A DNA stretch of 64,000 bases from Planctomycetota bacterium (GCA_016779225.1 JADHNZ010000007.1:30253-94252); one strand, 5' to 3'; shown: positions 18,546 through 28,299, counted from the stretch's first letter. Notes: generated by a model not told the origin, from the sequence alone. Translations and numbers: made by a program.

Positions 18546-21383
18546 ATGATCGAGCCCCTGCTCCTCCTCCTGCCGGCCCTCGCGCCTGCCCCGGTCCTCT
18601 CGGCTGCGCCTGCACCGCTGGCGCCCTGGGCGCAGTCCCCTGCCACGGGCCTCACCCTCACGGAGGACTGCAACGGGAACGGGATTCCCGACCCCGAGGA
18701 CATCCGGCGCGGCCTCTCCGCGGACTGCCAGGGGGACGGGATCCCGGACGAGTGCCAGACGGAGGTGCCGTTCATCTACTCCTACGACGACGACGAGTAC
18801 GACGCGGCCGTGGGGACCGGCTGGGACCACATCGCCTTCCTGACGCAGTACATCGTCGTCGAGGGCGAGGAGACGATCACGGGGGTGGACATCGCGTGGG
18901 GCGCGATCCCTGACGGCTACCCCTCGACCCTCACCCTGTGGAGCGACCCCAACGGGGACGGCGACCCCACCGACGCGCAGCCCCTGGTGAGCGTCCCCGT
19001 GCAGGCCCTGGAAGGATTCACGGGGAACTGGATCTACGAGGACATCCCCGACACCTATGTGGGTCGCGCGGGCTCCTCGTTCTTCGTGGGGATCTGGGGC
19101 TTCTATCCCGTGGGGAGCAACGCCTACCCGGCAGGCCTCGACTTCGAGTCCCAGACCCTGCGCTCCTGGTGGATCTCGTCCACAACGCCGATCATCCCCG
19201 ACGACCTCTCCAGCGGCGGCATCATGGAGTTCGACCTGATCGGCGGCGTGTGCGCGTGCGACGGAGACTGGTTCCTGCGGCCCTTGACCTGTGACGGGGG
19301 GCACTGCCGCGAGGAGGCCGATGTGGATGGTGACAGCCAGCCCGATCGCTGCCAGATCGACTGCGACGGGGACCTGCTACCCGACTCCTACGAGATCGCG
19401 CAGAACCCGAGCGTGGACTGCGACGGGAACGGCGTGCTCGACACCTGCGAGCCGATGGTGGACTGTGACCAGAACCAGATCCCCGATGGCTGCCAGGCCA
19501 CGGGCCAGGGGCTGGTGGGCCAGTACTTCCGCAACCCCTACCTGAGCGGTCCCTTCGAGGCGCGGATCGATGCGAGCGTGGACTTCGACTTCGGTCTGAC
19601 CTCGCCGCTCCCCGGCCAGATCCCGAGCGACCTCTTCAGCGCCCGCTGGACCGGCTCGATCTTCGCCCCCGTGACCGGGGTCTACACCTTTGCGCTGCTC
19701 CACGACGACGGCGGACGCCTGTGGGTCAACGGCCAGCTCGTGGTGGACGACTGGGAGACCGGCGCCGCGAACCTCGACAGCGGCCAGCTCGAGCTGGTGG
19801 GCGGTCGTTGGTACCACCTCCGGCTCGAGTATGTGGAGGACTTCGTGAGCGGCCTGATCCAGCTGCAGTGGCTGCCTCCTGGCGGCTCCGGCGAGGTCGT
19901 GCCCAGCGCGAACCTGCGCCCCATCTACGACCGTGACGGGGACGGCGTCCCGGACTCGTGTCAGGTGGCCGATTGCAATGGGAATGGGGTCGCGGACGCG
20001 GACGAGATCCTGTCCGGCCTCGCGCTCGACTGCGACGGGAACGGCGTGCCGGACGACTGCCAGCCCTGCCTGGATCGCGACCGTAACGGGCTGCTCGATG
20101 CGTGCGAGTCCGGCTTCGGTGGCGGCCTCGTGGGTCAGTACTTCCGCACCCGTGACCTGGACGGCTCCGTGGGCCGCCGCGTCGCCGTGCGCGTGGACCC
20201 CCAGGTGGACTTCGACTTCGGCGGCGGCAGCCCCCTGGTGGGGCTGCCCAGCGACGGCTTTGCCGTGCGCTGGAGTGGTTCGGTCACGGCCACCGCGGGC
20301 ACCGGGGCGTACACCCTGCACCTGGCGGGTGACGACGGAGTGCGCCTGCGGGTGGACGGCCAGCTGCTGATCGACGAGTACGCGCCGAGCAGCGGCACCG
20401 AGTACTCGGTGACCCAGGGGTGGGTCGCCGGCAGCCGGCACCTGATCGAGGTGGACTACTTCGAGTCCGGTGGGGACGCCGAGGTGCACCTGCGCTGGAC
20501 GCCACCCGGCGGTGCAAAGGTGGCGATCCCTGCCGCTGCCCTGAGCCCGGACACGGACCTCAACGGCGACGGCCTCCCCGACCTGTACGGCCAGGACTGC
20601 AACGAGAACGGGATCCTCGACGCCCTCGAGGTTGACCTGGATGGGAACTGCGTGCCCGACGACTGTGATGCGGGGCGGGCCTACTACCGCTTCGAGGAGG
20701 TCGGCGGAGCGGGGCTCGACGACAGCTCGGGCTCGGGCGTCGTGGGCAGCCTCGTGGCTCCCGCGGACCGCCAGCTCGAGGTCCCCGTAGAGCTCGTGCC
20801 CGCGACGGGCGCAGCCAATGACCAGTCCCTGCACACCGGCGCCGTCTCGAACTCCTTCGGGGGGCATGCCCGGGTCACCGACCCGCTCGGGGCGCTCGCC
20901 ATCGGTGACCACTCCTTCACCATCGAGGCCTGGGTGCGCCTCGATCAGCTCTCGTTCCCCGACGCCACGGATCGCCAGTGGCTCGTGCAGCGCAAGCCCT
21001 CCGGGTCGAGCGACGCCAGCCTCGACTTCGGGCTCCTCGTCCAGTTCGGCGGCTACAACGTGGGCTACCGCAACCTCGCCGGCTGGTTTGGCGATGGGAG
21101 CAGCTTCCAGCAGATCGTCACCACCCTGCGTCTGCAGGACACCGACTGGCACCATGTCAGCATGGCCTACGACGCGGAGCGGCGCCTGCTGCGGTTCGGG
21201 CTGGACGGCCAGTTTGAGGAGCACGGCTTCGAGAAGCCCGCGTTCGCGCCGTCGGGGCCGACCCTGATTGGGGCCCACAGCAATGCGCAGGGGACGCTGA
21301 ACCAGTTCCTGCGCGGCTCCATCGACGAGGTGCGGATCACGAGGGCCTTCCTGCCGCCCTCCGCGCTGCTGCGCTCCCGCTGA
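18546..21383 (+). CDS. Secreted PA14/LamG protein with DxNGNGIPD repeats (copy 2)
   Basis: A 945-residue exported protein, a full-length paralogue of the preceding gene with the same domain order. It has a signal peptide (MIEPLLLLLPALAPAPVLSA), the DCNGNGIPD / DCQGDGIPDECQ repeats, and two PA14 domains (GLVGQYFRNPYLSGPFEARI, and GLVGQYFRTRDLDGSVGRRV). A LamG-type C-terminus follows (YYRFEEV, FTIEAWVRLDQL, WHHVSMAYDAERRLLRFGLD, LIGAHSN, IDEVRITR). ATG at 18546 gives a proper signal peptide; the frame is open upstream to 17997 inside copy 1, and an ATG at 18498 lies before the palindrome. Tandem duplication is inferred from the shared layout. Likely surface-exposed and calcium-stabilised. Confidence 0.85.
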   Translation: MIEPLLLLLPALAPAPVLSAAPAPLAPWAQSPATGLTLTEDCNGNGIPDPEDIRRGLSADCQGDGIPDECQTEVPFIYSYDDDEYDAAVGTGWDHIAFLTQYIVVEGEETITGVDIAWGAIPDGYPSTLTLWSDPNGDGDPTDAQPLVSVPVQALEGFTGNWIYEDIPDTYVGRAGSSFFVGIWGFYPVGSNAYPAGLDFESQTLRSWWISSTTPIIPDDLSSGGIMEFDLIGGVCACDGDWFLRPLTCDGGHCREEADVDGDSQPDRCQIDCDGDLLPDSYEIAQNPSVDCDGNGVLDTCEPMVDCDQNQIPDGCQATGQGLVGQYFRNPYLSGPFEARIDASVDFDFGLTSPLPGQIPSDLFSARWTGSIFAPVTGVYTFALLHDDGGRLWVNGQLVVDDWETGAANLDSGQLELVGGRWYHLRLEYVEDFVSGLIQLQWLPPGGSGEVVPSANLRPIYDRDGDGVPDSCQVADCNGNGVADADEILSGLALDCDGNGVPDDCQPCLDRDRNGLLDACESGFGGGLVGQYFRTRDLDGSVGRRVAVRVDPQVDFDFGGGSPLVGLPSDGFAVRWSGSVTATAGTGAYTLHLAGDDGVRLRVDGQLLIDEYAPSSGTEYSVTQGWVAGSRHLIEVDYFESGGDAEVHLRWTPPGGAKVAIPAAALSPDTDLNGDGLPDLYGQDCNENGILDALEVDLDGNCVPDDCDAGRAYYRFEEVGGAGLDDSSGSGVVGSLVAPADRQLEVPVELVPATGAANDQSLHTGAVSNSFGGHARVTDPLGALAIGDHSFTIEAWVRLDQLSFPDATDRQWLVQRKPSGSSDASLDFGLLVQFGGYNVGYRNLAGWFGDGSSFQQIVTTLRLQDTDWHHVSMAYDAERRLLRFGLDGQFEEHGFEKPAFAPSGPTLIGAHSNAQGTLNQFLRGSIDEVRITRAFLPPSALLRSR

Positions 21384-21540
21384 CGAGGCCGGGCGGCGCA
21401 GCCTGCCGAGGACCCAAGGGCCCGGCAGGAGCGCGCCGCCTCGGCAGGGGTGCCCACCACCGGAGGTCGTCCGCTCCAGGCGCAGCCCGGGATCGCACGG
21501 GACGGGTGATCGCGCCGCTCGAGGCCGGTACCCTGCGCCC

Positions 21541-22584
21541 ATGCCGCTGCAGCTGTTCGACGCCATGGGGCGCGAGGGCTTCGAGGAAGTGGTTGCCCTC
21601 CACGACGGTGCGAGCGGTGCCCGCGCCCTGATCGCCGTTCACGACTCTCAGGTCGGCCCGGCCTTTGGCGGGATCCGGCGCTGGACCTACGAGGCCGAGA
21701 GCGGTGCTCTGCTCGACGCGTTGCGCCTCTCCCGGGCCATGAGCCGCAAGTGCGCGCTGCTGCACCTGCCCGCGGGCGGGGGCAAGGTGGTCCTCCTCGA
21801 CGGCGAGGGCCTCGACCTCGAGGCCGCGTACCGCAGCATTGGCCGGGCGGTCGAGCGCATGGCCGGCCGCTTCTACACCGGGCCCGATGTGAACACCGGC
21901 GCCCAGGAGCTCTCGTGGGTGCATGCGGAGACCCGCTATGTCACGGACCCCGGACCCGAGGGCCCGGGCGAGCTCTCCGCCTGCACGGCCGAGGGCGTGT
22001 TCCTCGGGATGGAGGCAGCCCTGCTGTCCCTCGACGGAGAGGTGGACTGGGGGCGCCGGACGGTGGTGGTCCAGGGGCTCGGCGCGGTGGGGTTCCTGCT
22101 GGCGGCGAGGCTGGTGGGGGCCGGGGCACGCGTGATCGCAAGCGAGGCGGATCCCCAGCGCGTGCATGACCTCGCGGATCAGCTTGATGTGGAAATGGTG
22201 GATCCAGGCTCCGAGCTGACCCAGCCCTGCGACCTGTTCGCCCCCTGCGCCATGGGGGGCATCCTCCACGACCTCACCATCGAGCGCCTGCGCTGCCGCA
22301 TCGTGGCCGGCGCGGCCAACAACCAGCTCTCGCGCTCCCATCACGGCGAGCAGCTGCACGAGCGCGGAGTGCTGTTCGTGCCGGACTTCGCGCTGAATAC
22401 AGGGGCCCTGGTGCGTGGGGCGATGTTCCACCTCGAGGGGCGCCGGGAGCCGGTGCCCGTGGTCGGCGCGCGGGTGCGCTCCTGCGTGGAGGACATCCTG
22501 GCCCGAGCTCTGTCCGAGGGGCGCCCCACCTCCGTGGTGGGGGTGCAGCTCGCCGACGAGCGCCTGGCCGCGCGCCGCGCCTAG
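21541..22584 (+). CDS. Leucine/phenylalanine-type amino acid dehydrogenase
   Basis: A 347-residue member of the Glu/Leu/Phe/Val dehydrogenase family (NAD-dependent oxidative deamination of branched-chain or aromatic amino acids to 2-oxo acids). Features: GPAFGGIRRWTY, the substrate-binding LPAGGGKVVL with catalytic Lys82, DVNTGAQELSWV, and a Rossmann fold VVQGLGAVGFLLA near 180. FAPCAMGGILHD and the conserved GAANNQL follow. The length matches leucine dehydrogenases (about 350-365). ATG at 21541. It is followed convergently, 28 bp away, by the YgfZ-like gene. Which amino acid is used cannot be told. Confidence 0.85.
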   Translation: MPLQLFDAMGREGFEEVVALHDGASGARALIAVHDSQVGPAFGGIRRWTYEAESGALLDALRLSRAMSRKCALLHLPAGGGKVVLLDGEGLDLEAAYRSIGRAVERMAGRFYTGPDVNTGAQELSWVHAETRYVTDPGPEGPGELSACTAEGVFLGMEAALLSLDGEVDWGRRTVVVQGLGAVGFLLAARLVGAGARVIASEADPQRVHDLADQLDVEMVDPGSELTQPCDLFAPCAMGGILHDLTIERLRCRIVAGAANNQLSRSHHGEQLHERGVLFVPDFALNTGALVRGAMFHLEGRREPVPVVGARVRSCVEDILARALSEGRPTSVVGVQLADERLAARRA

Positions 22585-22612
22585 GCGCGCGGGGCTGCCC
22601 GCGGCCGTAGGC

Positions 22613-23737
22613 TCAGGCCTCGGCTTCCCGACCCGTGCTCTCGCCCGGATCGGGGGGCGCCAGGAGCGTCGCCTGTGTGTCCAGGCCCTCGAGATCGAAG
22701 ACCGTGCCCGGCTCCTGGTGACGCTTCTTCACATAGCCGAGGACCAGGCCGCTGTCGTGCTCGAAGGACCAGGCCCAGCTCGTGACGAGGCCCAGGTCAC
22801 GGACCTCCCCGTCGAGGGTGCGCAGGAGGCGCGTCCCGGGGGGCACCGGATCCTCGGAGGCCACCCTCAGGGCGAAGAGCTGCTTGTTCAGGCCCCCATA
22901 GGTGTCGATCTTCGCCACGACCTCCTGACCCACATAGCAGCCCTTGTCGAGCGCGAAGGCGTGGCCCAGGCGGGCCTCCTGGGGATAGACCTCGTCGCTG
23001 GCATCCACGCTCCAGCGCGGCCTGAGCCGCTCGGTGCGCAGGGAGTCCTCGGCCACCAAGCCCCCGGGCGTGGCCCCCGAATCGAGAAGCAGCTTCCACA
23101 GGGAGGCCGCTCCTCCGGCGTCCGTGTCCACTCTCCAGCCGCGCTCGCCGGCCACCTCGGCCGGGCGTACGCGCACGGTGCCGACAGCGGAGCTCAGCAG
23201 CTGGGTCCCGCTCCCGGCCCCGTCGAACTCGGGCAGGGCCGCGCGCAGGACGGCGGCTGCCCCTGGGCCCGCGAGCTCGAGGGGCGCGAACGACTCCGTG
23301 GCGTCGGTGAGCTGGACATCCTCCCCGAAGAGGTAGAGGTCGAGCGCGACGCGCAGGGCCTCGGCCTCGCCTGGGGCCGTCTCGCAGCGGAAACCCTCAC
23401 CCGTGCGGAAGAGATCGAACCAGGCCTGCACCTTGCCCTTGGGCGACAGGAGCAGATTCGCGTTGCCCTCGCCCTCAGCCAGCGCGAGGACATGGTTGGC
23501 CAGGATCCGGTGCAAGAAGGGCGGCGCATCGGCCCCCGTGATCTCGAGGCAGCCCCTGCGCGTGGCGTCCAGGAGGAGGGCGCCCTCACGCCCCGCGCGG
23601 TACTCGGCGGGCACATCTCCGTGCGTGAGAACGAGGCTTCCTGCGTGCGTCGGCGTGACACGCGCGCCCGCGTCGCGGTGCAGATCGAGGAGGGGGGAGG
23701 AGTGCATCGGACCGTCCCTGGGGAGGGGGTCGGACAT
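22613..23737 (-). CDS. ygfZ: YgfZ/GcvT-like folate-binding protein
   Basis: A 374-residue protein related to aminomethyltransferase GcvT. The diagnostic YgfZ motif KGCYVGQE is present near residue 265, followed by VVAKIDTYGGLNKQLFAL. YgfZ proteins bind tetrahydrofolate and help assemble or repair certain iron-sulfur enzymes such as MiaB; the motif Cys is important. The N-terminal GCLEITGADAPPFLHRILANHV corresponds to the GcvT fold. ATG at 23737 is the first plausible start; an in-frame ATG ten codons later would also work. It is divergent from the cytochrome operon. Confidence 0.8.
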   Translation of the reverse strand: MSDPLPRDGPMHSSPLLDLHRDAGARVTPTHAGSLVLTHGDVPAEYRAGREGALLLDATRRGCLEITGADAPPFLHRILANHVLALAEGEGNANLLLSPKGKVQAWFDLFRTGEGFRCETAPGEAEALRVALDLYLFGEDVQLTDATESFAPLELAGPGAAAVLRAALPEFDGAGSGTQLLSSAVGTVRVRPAEVAGERGWRVDTDAGGAASLWKLLLDSGATPGGLVAEDSLRTERLRPRWSVDASDEVYPQEARLGHAFALDKGCYVGQEVVAKIDTYGGLNKQLFALRVASEDPVPPGTRLLRTLDGEVRDLGLVTSWAWSFEHDSGLVLGYVKKRHQEPGTVFDLEGLDTQATLLAPPDPGESTGREAEA

Positions 23738-23809
23738 CCTAGTCCACGCCCCCTCGAGTCCCGCGCGGCGGATTGTCGCACAGCCTCTCTCGGGATGCTG
23801 CTGCATCGC

Positions 23810-23837
23810 TTGACACCCCTCCGAGAAGCTTTAGATC
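23810..23837 (+). promoter_or_regulatory. Candidate sigma-70 promoter of the oxidase operon
   Basis: TTGACA at 23810-23815 is a perfect -35 box. With a 16-bp spacer it is followed by TAGATC at 23832-23837, a weak -10. It lies in the divergent spacer and points at the di-heme lipoprotein gene 70 bp downstream. Exact TTGACA is rare in this GC-rich DNA, which favours the call, but the -10 is poor. Confidence 0.4.
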
Positions 23838-23906
23838 CTGCATGTTCCTCAGGTTCCATCGACAGCCTCTGAAGAGGTCCTGAGCCCCCCCACGGGGCCC
23901 CAACCC

Positions 23907-25550
23907 ATGACATCCATGGCCAATCAGCGCACCCTACGGACCGTTCCTGGCCGCCACCTGGCGGCCGCCGGCCTCCTGGCGGTCGCCGTCGCTTCCTGCG
24001 ACTACGACCCGGGCCACGCCGACCTCCCCTGGCGCCTTTCCCTCAACAACAAGGCCGTCCTGGCGGACGCCGGCCTGAGCGCCTCCGAGGCCCAGGTCAC
24101 CGGCGCCCTGACGACCCTGTTCGGGACCGCTCAGAACCCCCGGCACCTCATCACCGGGGACATGTACGACGCCGAGGAGGACCCGAACCTCGCGGGCGAC
24201 CTGGAGCTCTCCGACGAGCAGCTCGAGGCGATCGTGACGGACAACCGCGTGAAGCGGTTCCCCGCGCAGCTCGAGCTGATCGCGGCCGGACGCTTCTCCG
24301 AGGTCCCCGAGCCGCTCTACGCCCAGGACCTGTGGGCCAAGTGGCAGCGGGACTTCGCGCCCCTGCACACGGGCACCCCTGGCGAGGAGGGCGCGCCGGC
24401 CGTCTTCACCGGCGCTGACGAGGCCTTCCCCGTGGACGACATCTGGGTCCCCGGCCTGGGTGACGAGGCCACCTGGGGCGAGGCCGCGACCGCGCTCTTC
24501 GAGAACTGGTACCCGAGCCTGCGCGAGTCGGCCGAGATGTACCGTGCCCAGTGCCTGCACTGCCACGGCAACGAGGGCGGCGGCGACGGCCCGACGGCTG
24601 AGTTCCTGGAGCCGCGCCCGCGGGACTACCGCCTGGGCAAGTTCAAGTGGGTTGCCGTCGACAACGGCAAGCGCCCGCGCCGGGACGACCTGGTCAGCAT
24701 CCTCAAGAACGGCGCCTACTTCACGGCGATGCCGTCCTTCGACCGCTTCAGTGAGGGCCAGCTGAACGGCCTCGCCGACTATGTCCGCCTGCTCGCCATG
24801 CGCGGCGAGACCGAGACCCTGCTGGCGCTCGAGATGACCGGCTCCGACACGGGCGACCTGCCGCTCGACACCGTGCAGACCTCCTACGCGGATGTCTGGG
24901 AGGGCTGGCGCGACGCCGAGGAGAACTATGTGGCTGGCGAGGTCGATGTGCCCCGATGGGACGGGATGAGCGCTGACGAGATGGTGCGCCGCACGGAGCA
25001 CGGTCGCGAGCTGTTCATGGGCACCACGGCCAACTGCTTCTCCTGCCACGGGGCCGACGGCCGCGGGGCCGAGGGGGCCACCCTGCCGATCTCGCTGGCC
25101 GAGGTGGTGGAGGCCGACAGCCTCGACGCCGACTACGAGCGTCGCGGCGGCTACCGCTGGGTCGAGCGCCGCAACGCCAAGGGCGAGGTGGTGAAGGACA
25201 AGGCGGACCAGCCGCTGATGGACCTCTACCGCATCAAGCCGGACGACTGGGGCAACCCGTCCATGCCGCGCAACTTCACCCGGACGATCTTCCGCGGGGG
25301 CAGCCGCCCGATCGACATCTTCCGCCGCGTCAAGTACGGCATCGGCGGGACGATCATGCCGGCCTCCGAGGCCTCGCTCACCGACGACGACCTCTGGGAC
25401 ATCGTCCTCTATGTGAAGCACCTGGCCAACTCGAACGACCTGGCGCGCGAGTACGAGCGCAAGGCCGCCGCGGCCGCGCGCATGCACGAGGCCGAGCACG
25501 GCCACGGCGACCACGCCGAGGACCACGACGCCGAAGAGGCCAGCCACTGA
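23907..25550 (+). CDS. Di-heme cytochrome c lipoprotein of the oxidase operon
   Basis: A 547-residue exported lipoprotein (signal peptide ending VAVASC) with two c-type heme motifs: CLHCH at 216-220 and CFSCH at 377-381. The region after the first heme (FTAMPSFDRFSEGQLNGLADYVRLLA) and after the second (GTIMPASEASLTDDDLWDIVLYVKHLA) matches cytochrome c folds with an axial Met. The C-terminus is His/Glu/Asp-rich (HEAEHGHGDHAEDHDAEEASH minus a residue or two), perhaps binding metal. As first gene of the operon it probably feeds electrons to the cytochrome oxidase encoded next. The N-terminal 200 residues are unassigned. Confidence 0.8.
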   Translation: MTSMANQRTLRTVPGRHLAAAGLLAVAVASCDYDPGHADLPWRLSLNNKAVLADAGLSASEAQVTGALTTLFGTAQNPRHLITGDMYDAEEDPNLAGDLELSDEQLEAIVTDNRVKRFPAQLELIAAGRFSEVPEPLYAQDLWAKWQRDFAPLHTGTPGEEGAPAVFTGADEAFPVDDIWVPGLGDEATWGEAATALFENWYPSLRESAEMYRAQCLHCHGNEGGGDGPTAEFLEPRPRDYRLGKFKWVAVDNGKRPRRDDLVSILKNGAYFTAMPSFDRFSEGQLNGLADYVRLLAMRGETETLLALEMTGSDTGDLPLDTVQTSYADVWEGWRDAEENYVAGEVDVPRWDGMSADEMVRRTEHGRELFMGTTANCFSCHGADGRGAEGATLPISLAEVVEADSLDADYERRGGYRWVERRNAKGEVVKDKADQPLMDLYRIKPDDWGNPSMPRNFTRTIFRGGSRPIDIFRRVKYGIGGTIMPASEASLTDDDLWDIVLYVKHLANSNDLAREYERKAAAAARMHEAEHGHGDHAEDHDAEEASH

Positions 25551-25578
25551 TCCCCGCGATCACGAGAGGAATCCAAAG

Positions 25579-26430
25579 ATGATGCGCCTGCTCACGACGA
25601 TCATGCTCCTGGCCCTCCTGGTCTTCGGACTGTGGAGCTGGGTCGACTACGACTACTGGCTGCTCGGCCCCTCGCCGGCCCACTACACCTGGTGGTGGCC
25701 CGAGGAGTTCAGCACCATCGGCCAGGACATCGACAGCCTCTTCTATCTGATCGCGGTCATGGTCGCGGTGATGTTCGTCATCACCATGGGCGGCCTGGTC
25801 CTGTTCACCTGGAAGTACTCGGCCAAGCGCCAGGACAAGGCGGTGTTCTCTCACGGCTCGCACAAGCTCGAGCTGCTGTGGACCGCGGTGCCCGCTGGCC
25901 TGCTGCTCATCATCGCCTTCAGCCAGATGAGCACCTTCGCGGAGATCCAGTTCGCGAGCGCAACCCAGGACGAGGAGGGCAACGACCTCCCGGTCCACTG
26001 CGAGATCTGGGCCTCCCAGTTCGACTGGCGCTTCCGCTACCCCGGCAAGGACGGGCGCTTCGGAACCAACGATGACTTCGAGAGCCCCTACGAGCTCGTC
26101 CTGCCCCTGCAGGAGAACGAGGAGGGCGACGCCAAGAAGCTCGTCTTTCTGCTGCGCTCCCGCGATGTCCTCCACTCCTTCTTCGTGCCGCACCTGCGCT
26201 TCAAGCGGGATGCTGTCCCCGGCATGACGCAGCGCATCTGGCTCGGCATCGACGACAAGCAGATGGAGGAGGTCCTCGCGACCCGCGAGGAGAAGAGCTT
26301 CGACATCATCTGCGCCGAGCTGTGCGGATGGGGTCACTACAAGATGAGCGGTCGCGTTCGCGTGCTGCCGCAGGACCAGTACGAGGCGTGGGTGGATGAG
26401 ATGACCGCCCAGCAGTTCGGCAACTCCTGA
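25579..26430 (+). CDS. ctaC: Cytochrome c oxidase subunit II
   Basis: A 283-residue subunit II of a heme-copper oxidase; it receives electrons from cytochrome c at the CuA centre. Two N-terminal transmembrane helices (about 3-20 and 52-77) are followed by a periplasmic cupredoxin domain. All CuA ligands are present: His199 in DVLHSFF and Cys245, Glu247, Cys249, His253, Met256 in CAELCGWGHYKM. There is no fused heme c domain; the separate di-heme lipoprotein upstream may take that role. A GAGAGGA-like Shine-Dalgarno stretch (gagagga) lies before ATG 25579, unusual for this window. Confidence 0.93.
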   Translation: MMRLLTTIMLLALLVFGLWSWVDYDYWLLGPSPAHYTWWWPEEFSTIGQDIDSLFYLIAVMVAVMFVITMGGLVLFTWKYSAKRQDKAVFSHGSHKLELLWTAVPAGLLLIIAFSQMSTFAEIQFASATQDEEGNDLPVHCEIWASQFDWRFRYPGKDGRFGTNDDFESPYELVLPLQENEEGDAKKLVFLLRSRDVLHSFFVPHLRFKRDAVPGMTQRIWLGIDDKQMEEVLATREEKSFDIICAELCGWGHYKMSGRVRVLPQDQYEAWVDEMTAQQFGNS

Positions 26431-26465
26431 CTCCCGCCCCGACCCTCCACACCAACGCAACGACC

Positions 26466-28289
26466 ATGGTCGACATCCACGCACCGCACGGCTCCGAGGC
26501 GCGCCCCGGAATGGGCGAGCCCGGGACCACCCGCGAGCACCACGATCACCACGAGCTCGGCTTCATCCAGAAGTACATCTTCTCGGTGGACCACAAGGTG
26601 ATCGGCATCCAGTTCATGATCACCGGTCTGATCTTCTTCGCCCTGGGCGGCCTGTTCGCCATGGCGATCCGGTACCAGCTCGCCTGGCCCTGGGAGAAGA
26701 TGCCCGTGATCGGCTCCGTGCTCTTCCCGAACACCGGGCAGGCGATCACGCCGGAGTTCTACACCATGCTCTTCACGATGCACGGGACGATCATGATCTT
26801 CTTCGTGATCATCCCGCTGCTGACCGGAGCGTTCGGGAACTACCTGATCCCGCTCATGATCGGCGCGCCGGACATGGCCTTCCCGAAGCTCAACATGTTC
26901 GGGTACTGGACCATGATCCCCGCGATCTTCTGCGTGTTCATGGCGTTCATCCAGCCGGGCGGCGGACCCGCTGCAGGCTGGACCGCCTACCCGCCGCTGT
27001 CCACCGTGACCAGCGCCGCGCCGGGCTCGCTCTCGGCGCAGACCTGGTGGCTGATGGCCCTCACCTGGGTCGGCGTCAGCTCGATGATGGGCGCGGTCAA
27101 CTATGTGACCACGATCGTCAAGATGCGCGCGCCGGGGATGACCATGTTCCGGATGCCGCTGACCATCTGGGCGCTCTTCATCGCCGCCCTGCTGCAGCTC
27201 TTCGCCCTGCCCGTGCTGACCGCGGCCAGCGCCATGCAGATCTGCGACCGCATGCTCGGGACCGGCTTCTTCACCCCGACCAACCTGGTGGTCAACCAGT
27301 TCAACCCCGAGACCGCGGGCGCCGCGGCCGGCGGCCAGCCGCTGCTCTGGCAGCACCTGTTCTGGTTCTACAGCCACCCGGCCGTCTACATCATGGTCGT
27401 GCCGGCCATGGGCCTCGCGTCCGACATCCTCTCGGTGCACGCCCGCAAGCCCGTCTTCGGCTACAAGCCCATGGTCTACTCCATGGCCTCCATCGCTGGC
27501 CTGGGCTTCATCGTGTGGGGCCACCACATGTTCGCCTCGGGCATGAACCCGGCCCTGGGCATGACCTTCATGGTCGCGACGATCATGATCGCGCTCCCGA
27601 GCGCCATCAAGGTGTTCAACTGGCTCGGCACCCTGTGGGGCTCACGCATCCACCTCACCTCGCCGATGCTCTTCGCCCTCGGCTTCGTGGCGATGTTCAT
27701 CATCGGCGGGCTCTCGGGCATCTGGATGGCCGCGACCCCGGTCGACATCTACATCCACGACACCTACATCGTCGTGGCGCACTTCCACTATGTGGTGTTC
27801 GGCGGCTCGGTCTTCGCCATCTTCGCGGCCATCTATCACTGGTTCCCGAAGATGTTCGGCCGGATGATGAACGAGACCCTCGGCAAGCTGCACTTCGTCG
27901 GGACCTTCATCTTCACGAACGGCGTCTTCTACATGATGCACCAGCTCGGCATGGCCGGGCTGATGCGTCGGACCGCCGACCCCTACGACTACGAGACCTA
28001 CGCGCACCTGCAGCCGCTGAACGAGTTCATCACCATCAGCGCGTTCCTGCTCTTCGCGTGGCAGATCTTCTTCGTCTGGAACTTCTTCCACTCCATGTTC
28101 TGGGGCAAGCGCGTGGGGCGGAACCCCTGGCGCGCGGCCAGCATCGAGTGGGACACGCCCTCGCCTCCGGGCCACGGCAACTTCGACGCGCCCCTGCGGG
28201 TCTACCGCGGGCCCTACGAGTACGCGAGCCCTGAGGTCGAAGAGGACTTCGTGGCTCAGAGCCGCGACCTGACCGGTAAGTCCGAGTAG
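26466..28289 (+). CDS. ctaD: Cytochrome c oxidase subunit I (type A2-like)
   Basis: A 607-residue subunit I, the catalytic core that holds heme a, heme a3 and CuB and pumps protons. Twelve or more membrane helices are visible, and the CuB/heme ligands include HGTIMIFF, WGHHMF and the VVAHFHYVVFGG segment. The helix VI motif is YSHPAVY (Tyr302-Tyr308) instead of GHPEVY. The D-channel Glu is thus replaced, and the Tyr-Ser pair is the mark of A2-type oxidases such as those of Thermus and Rhodothermus. The cross-linking Tyr308 is kept. It begins 35 bp after subunit II. Length is slightly greater than the usual 530-560, mostly at the ends. Confidence 0.93.
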   Translation: MVDIHAPHGSEARPGMGEPGTTREHHDHHELGFIQKYIFSVDHKVIGIQFMITGLIFFALGGLFAMAIRYQLAWPWEKMPVIGSVLFPNTGQAITPEFYTMLFTMHGTIMIFFVIIPLLTGAFGNYLIPLMIGAPDMAFPKLNMFGYWTMIPAIFCVFMAFIQPGGGPAAGWTAYPPLSTVTSAAPGSLSAQTWWLMALTWVGVSSMMGAVNYVTTIVKMRAPGMTMFRMPLTIWALFIAALLQLFALPVLTAASAMQICDRMLGTGFFTPTNLVVNQFNPETAGAAAGGQPLLWQHLFWFYSHPAVYIMVVPAMGLASDILSVHARKPVFGYKPMVYSMASIAGLGFIVWGHHMFASGMNPALGMTFMVATIMIALPSAIKVFNWLGTLWGSRIHLTSPMLFALGFVAMFIIGGLSGIWMAATPVDIYIHDTYIVVAHFHYVVFGGSVFAIFAAIYHWFPKMFGRMMNETLGKLHFVGTFIFTNGVFYMMHQLGMAGLMRRTADPYDYETYAHLQPLNEFITISAFLLFAWQIFFVWNFFHSMFWGKRVGRNPWRAASIEWDTPSPPGHGNFDAPLRVYRGPYEYASPEVEEDFVAQSRDLTGKSE

Positions 28290-28299
28290 TCGAGTCTCC

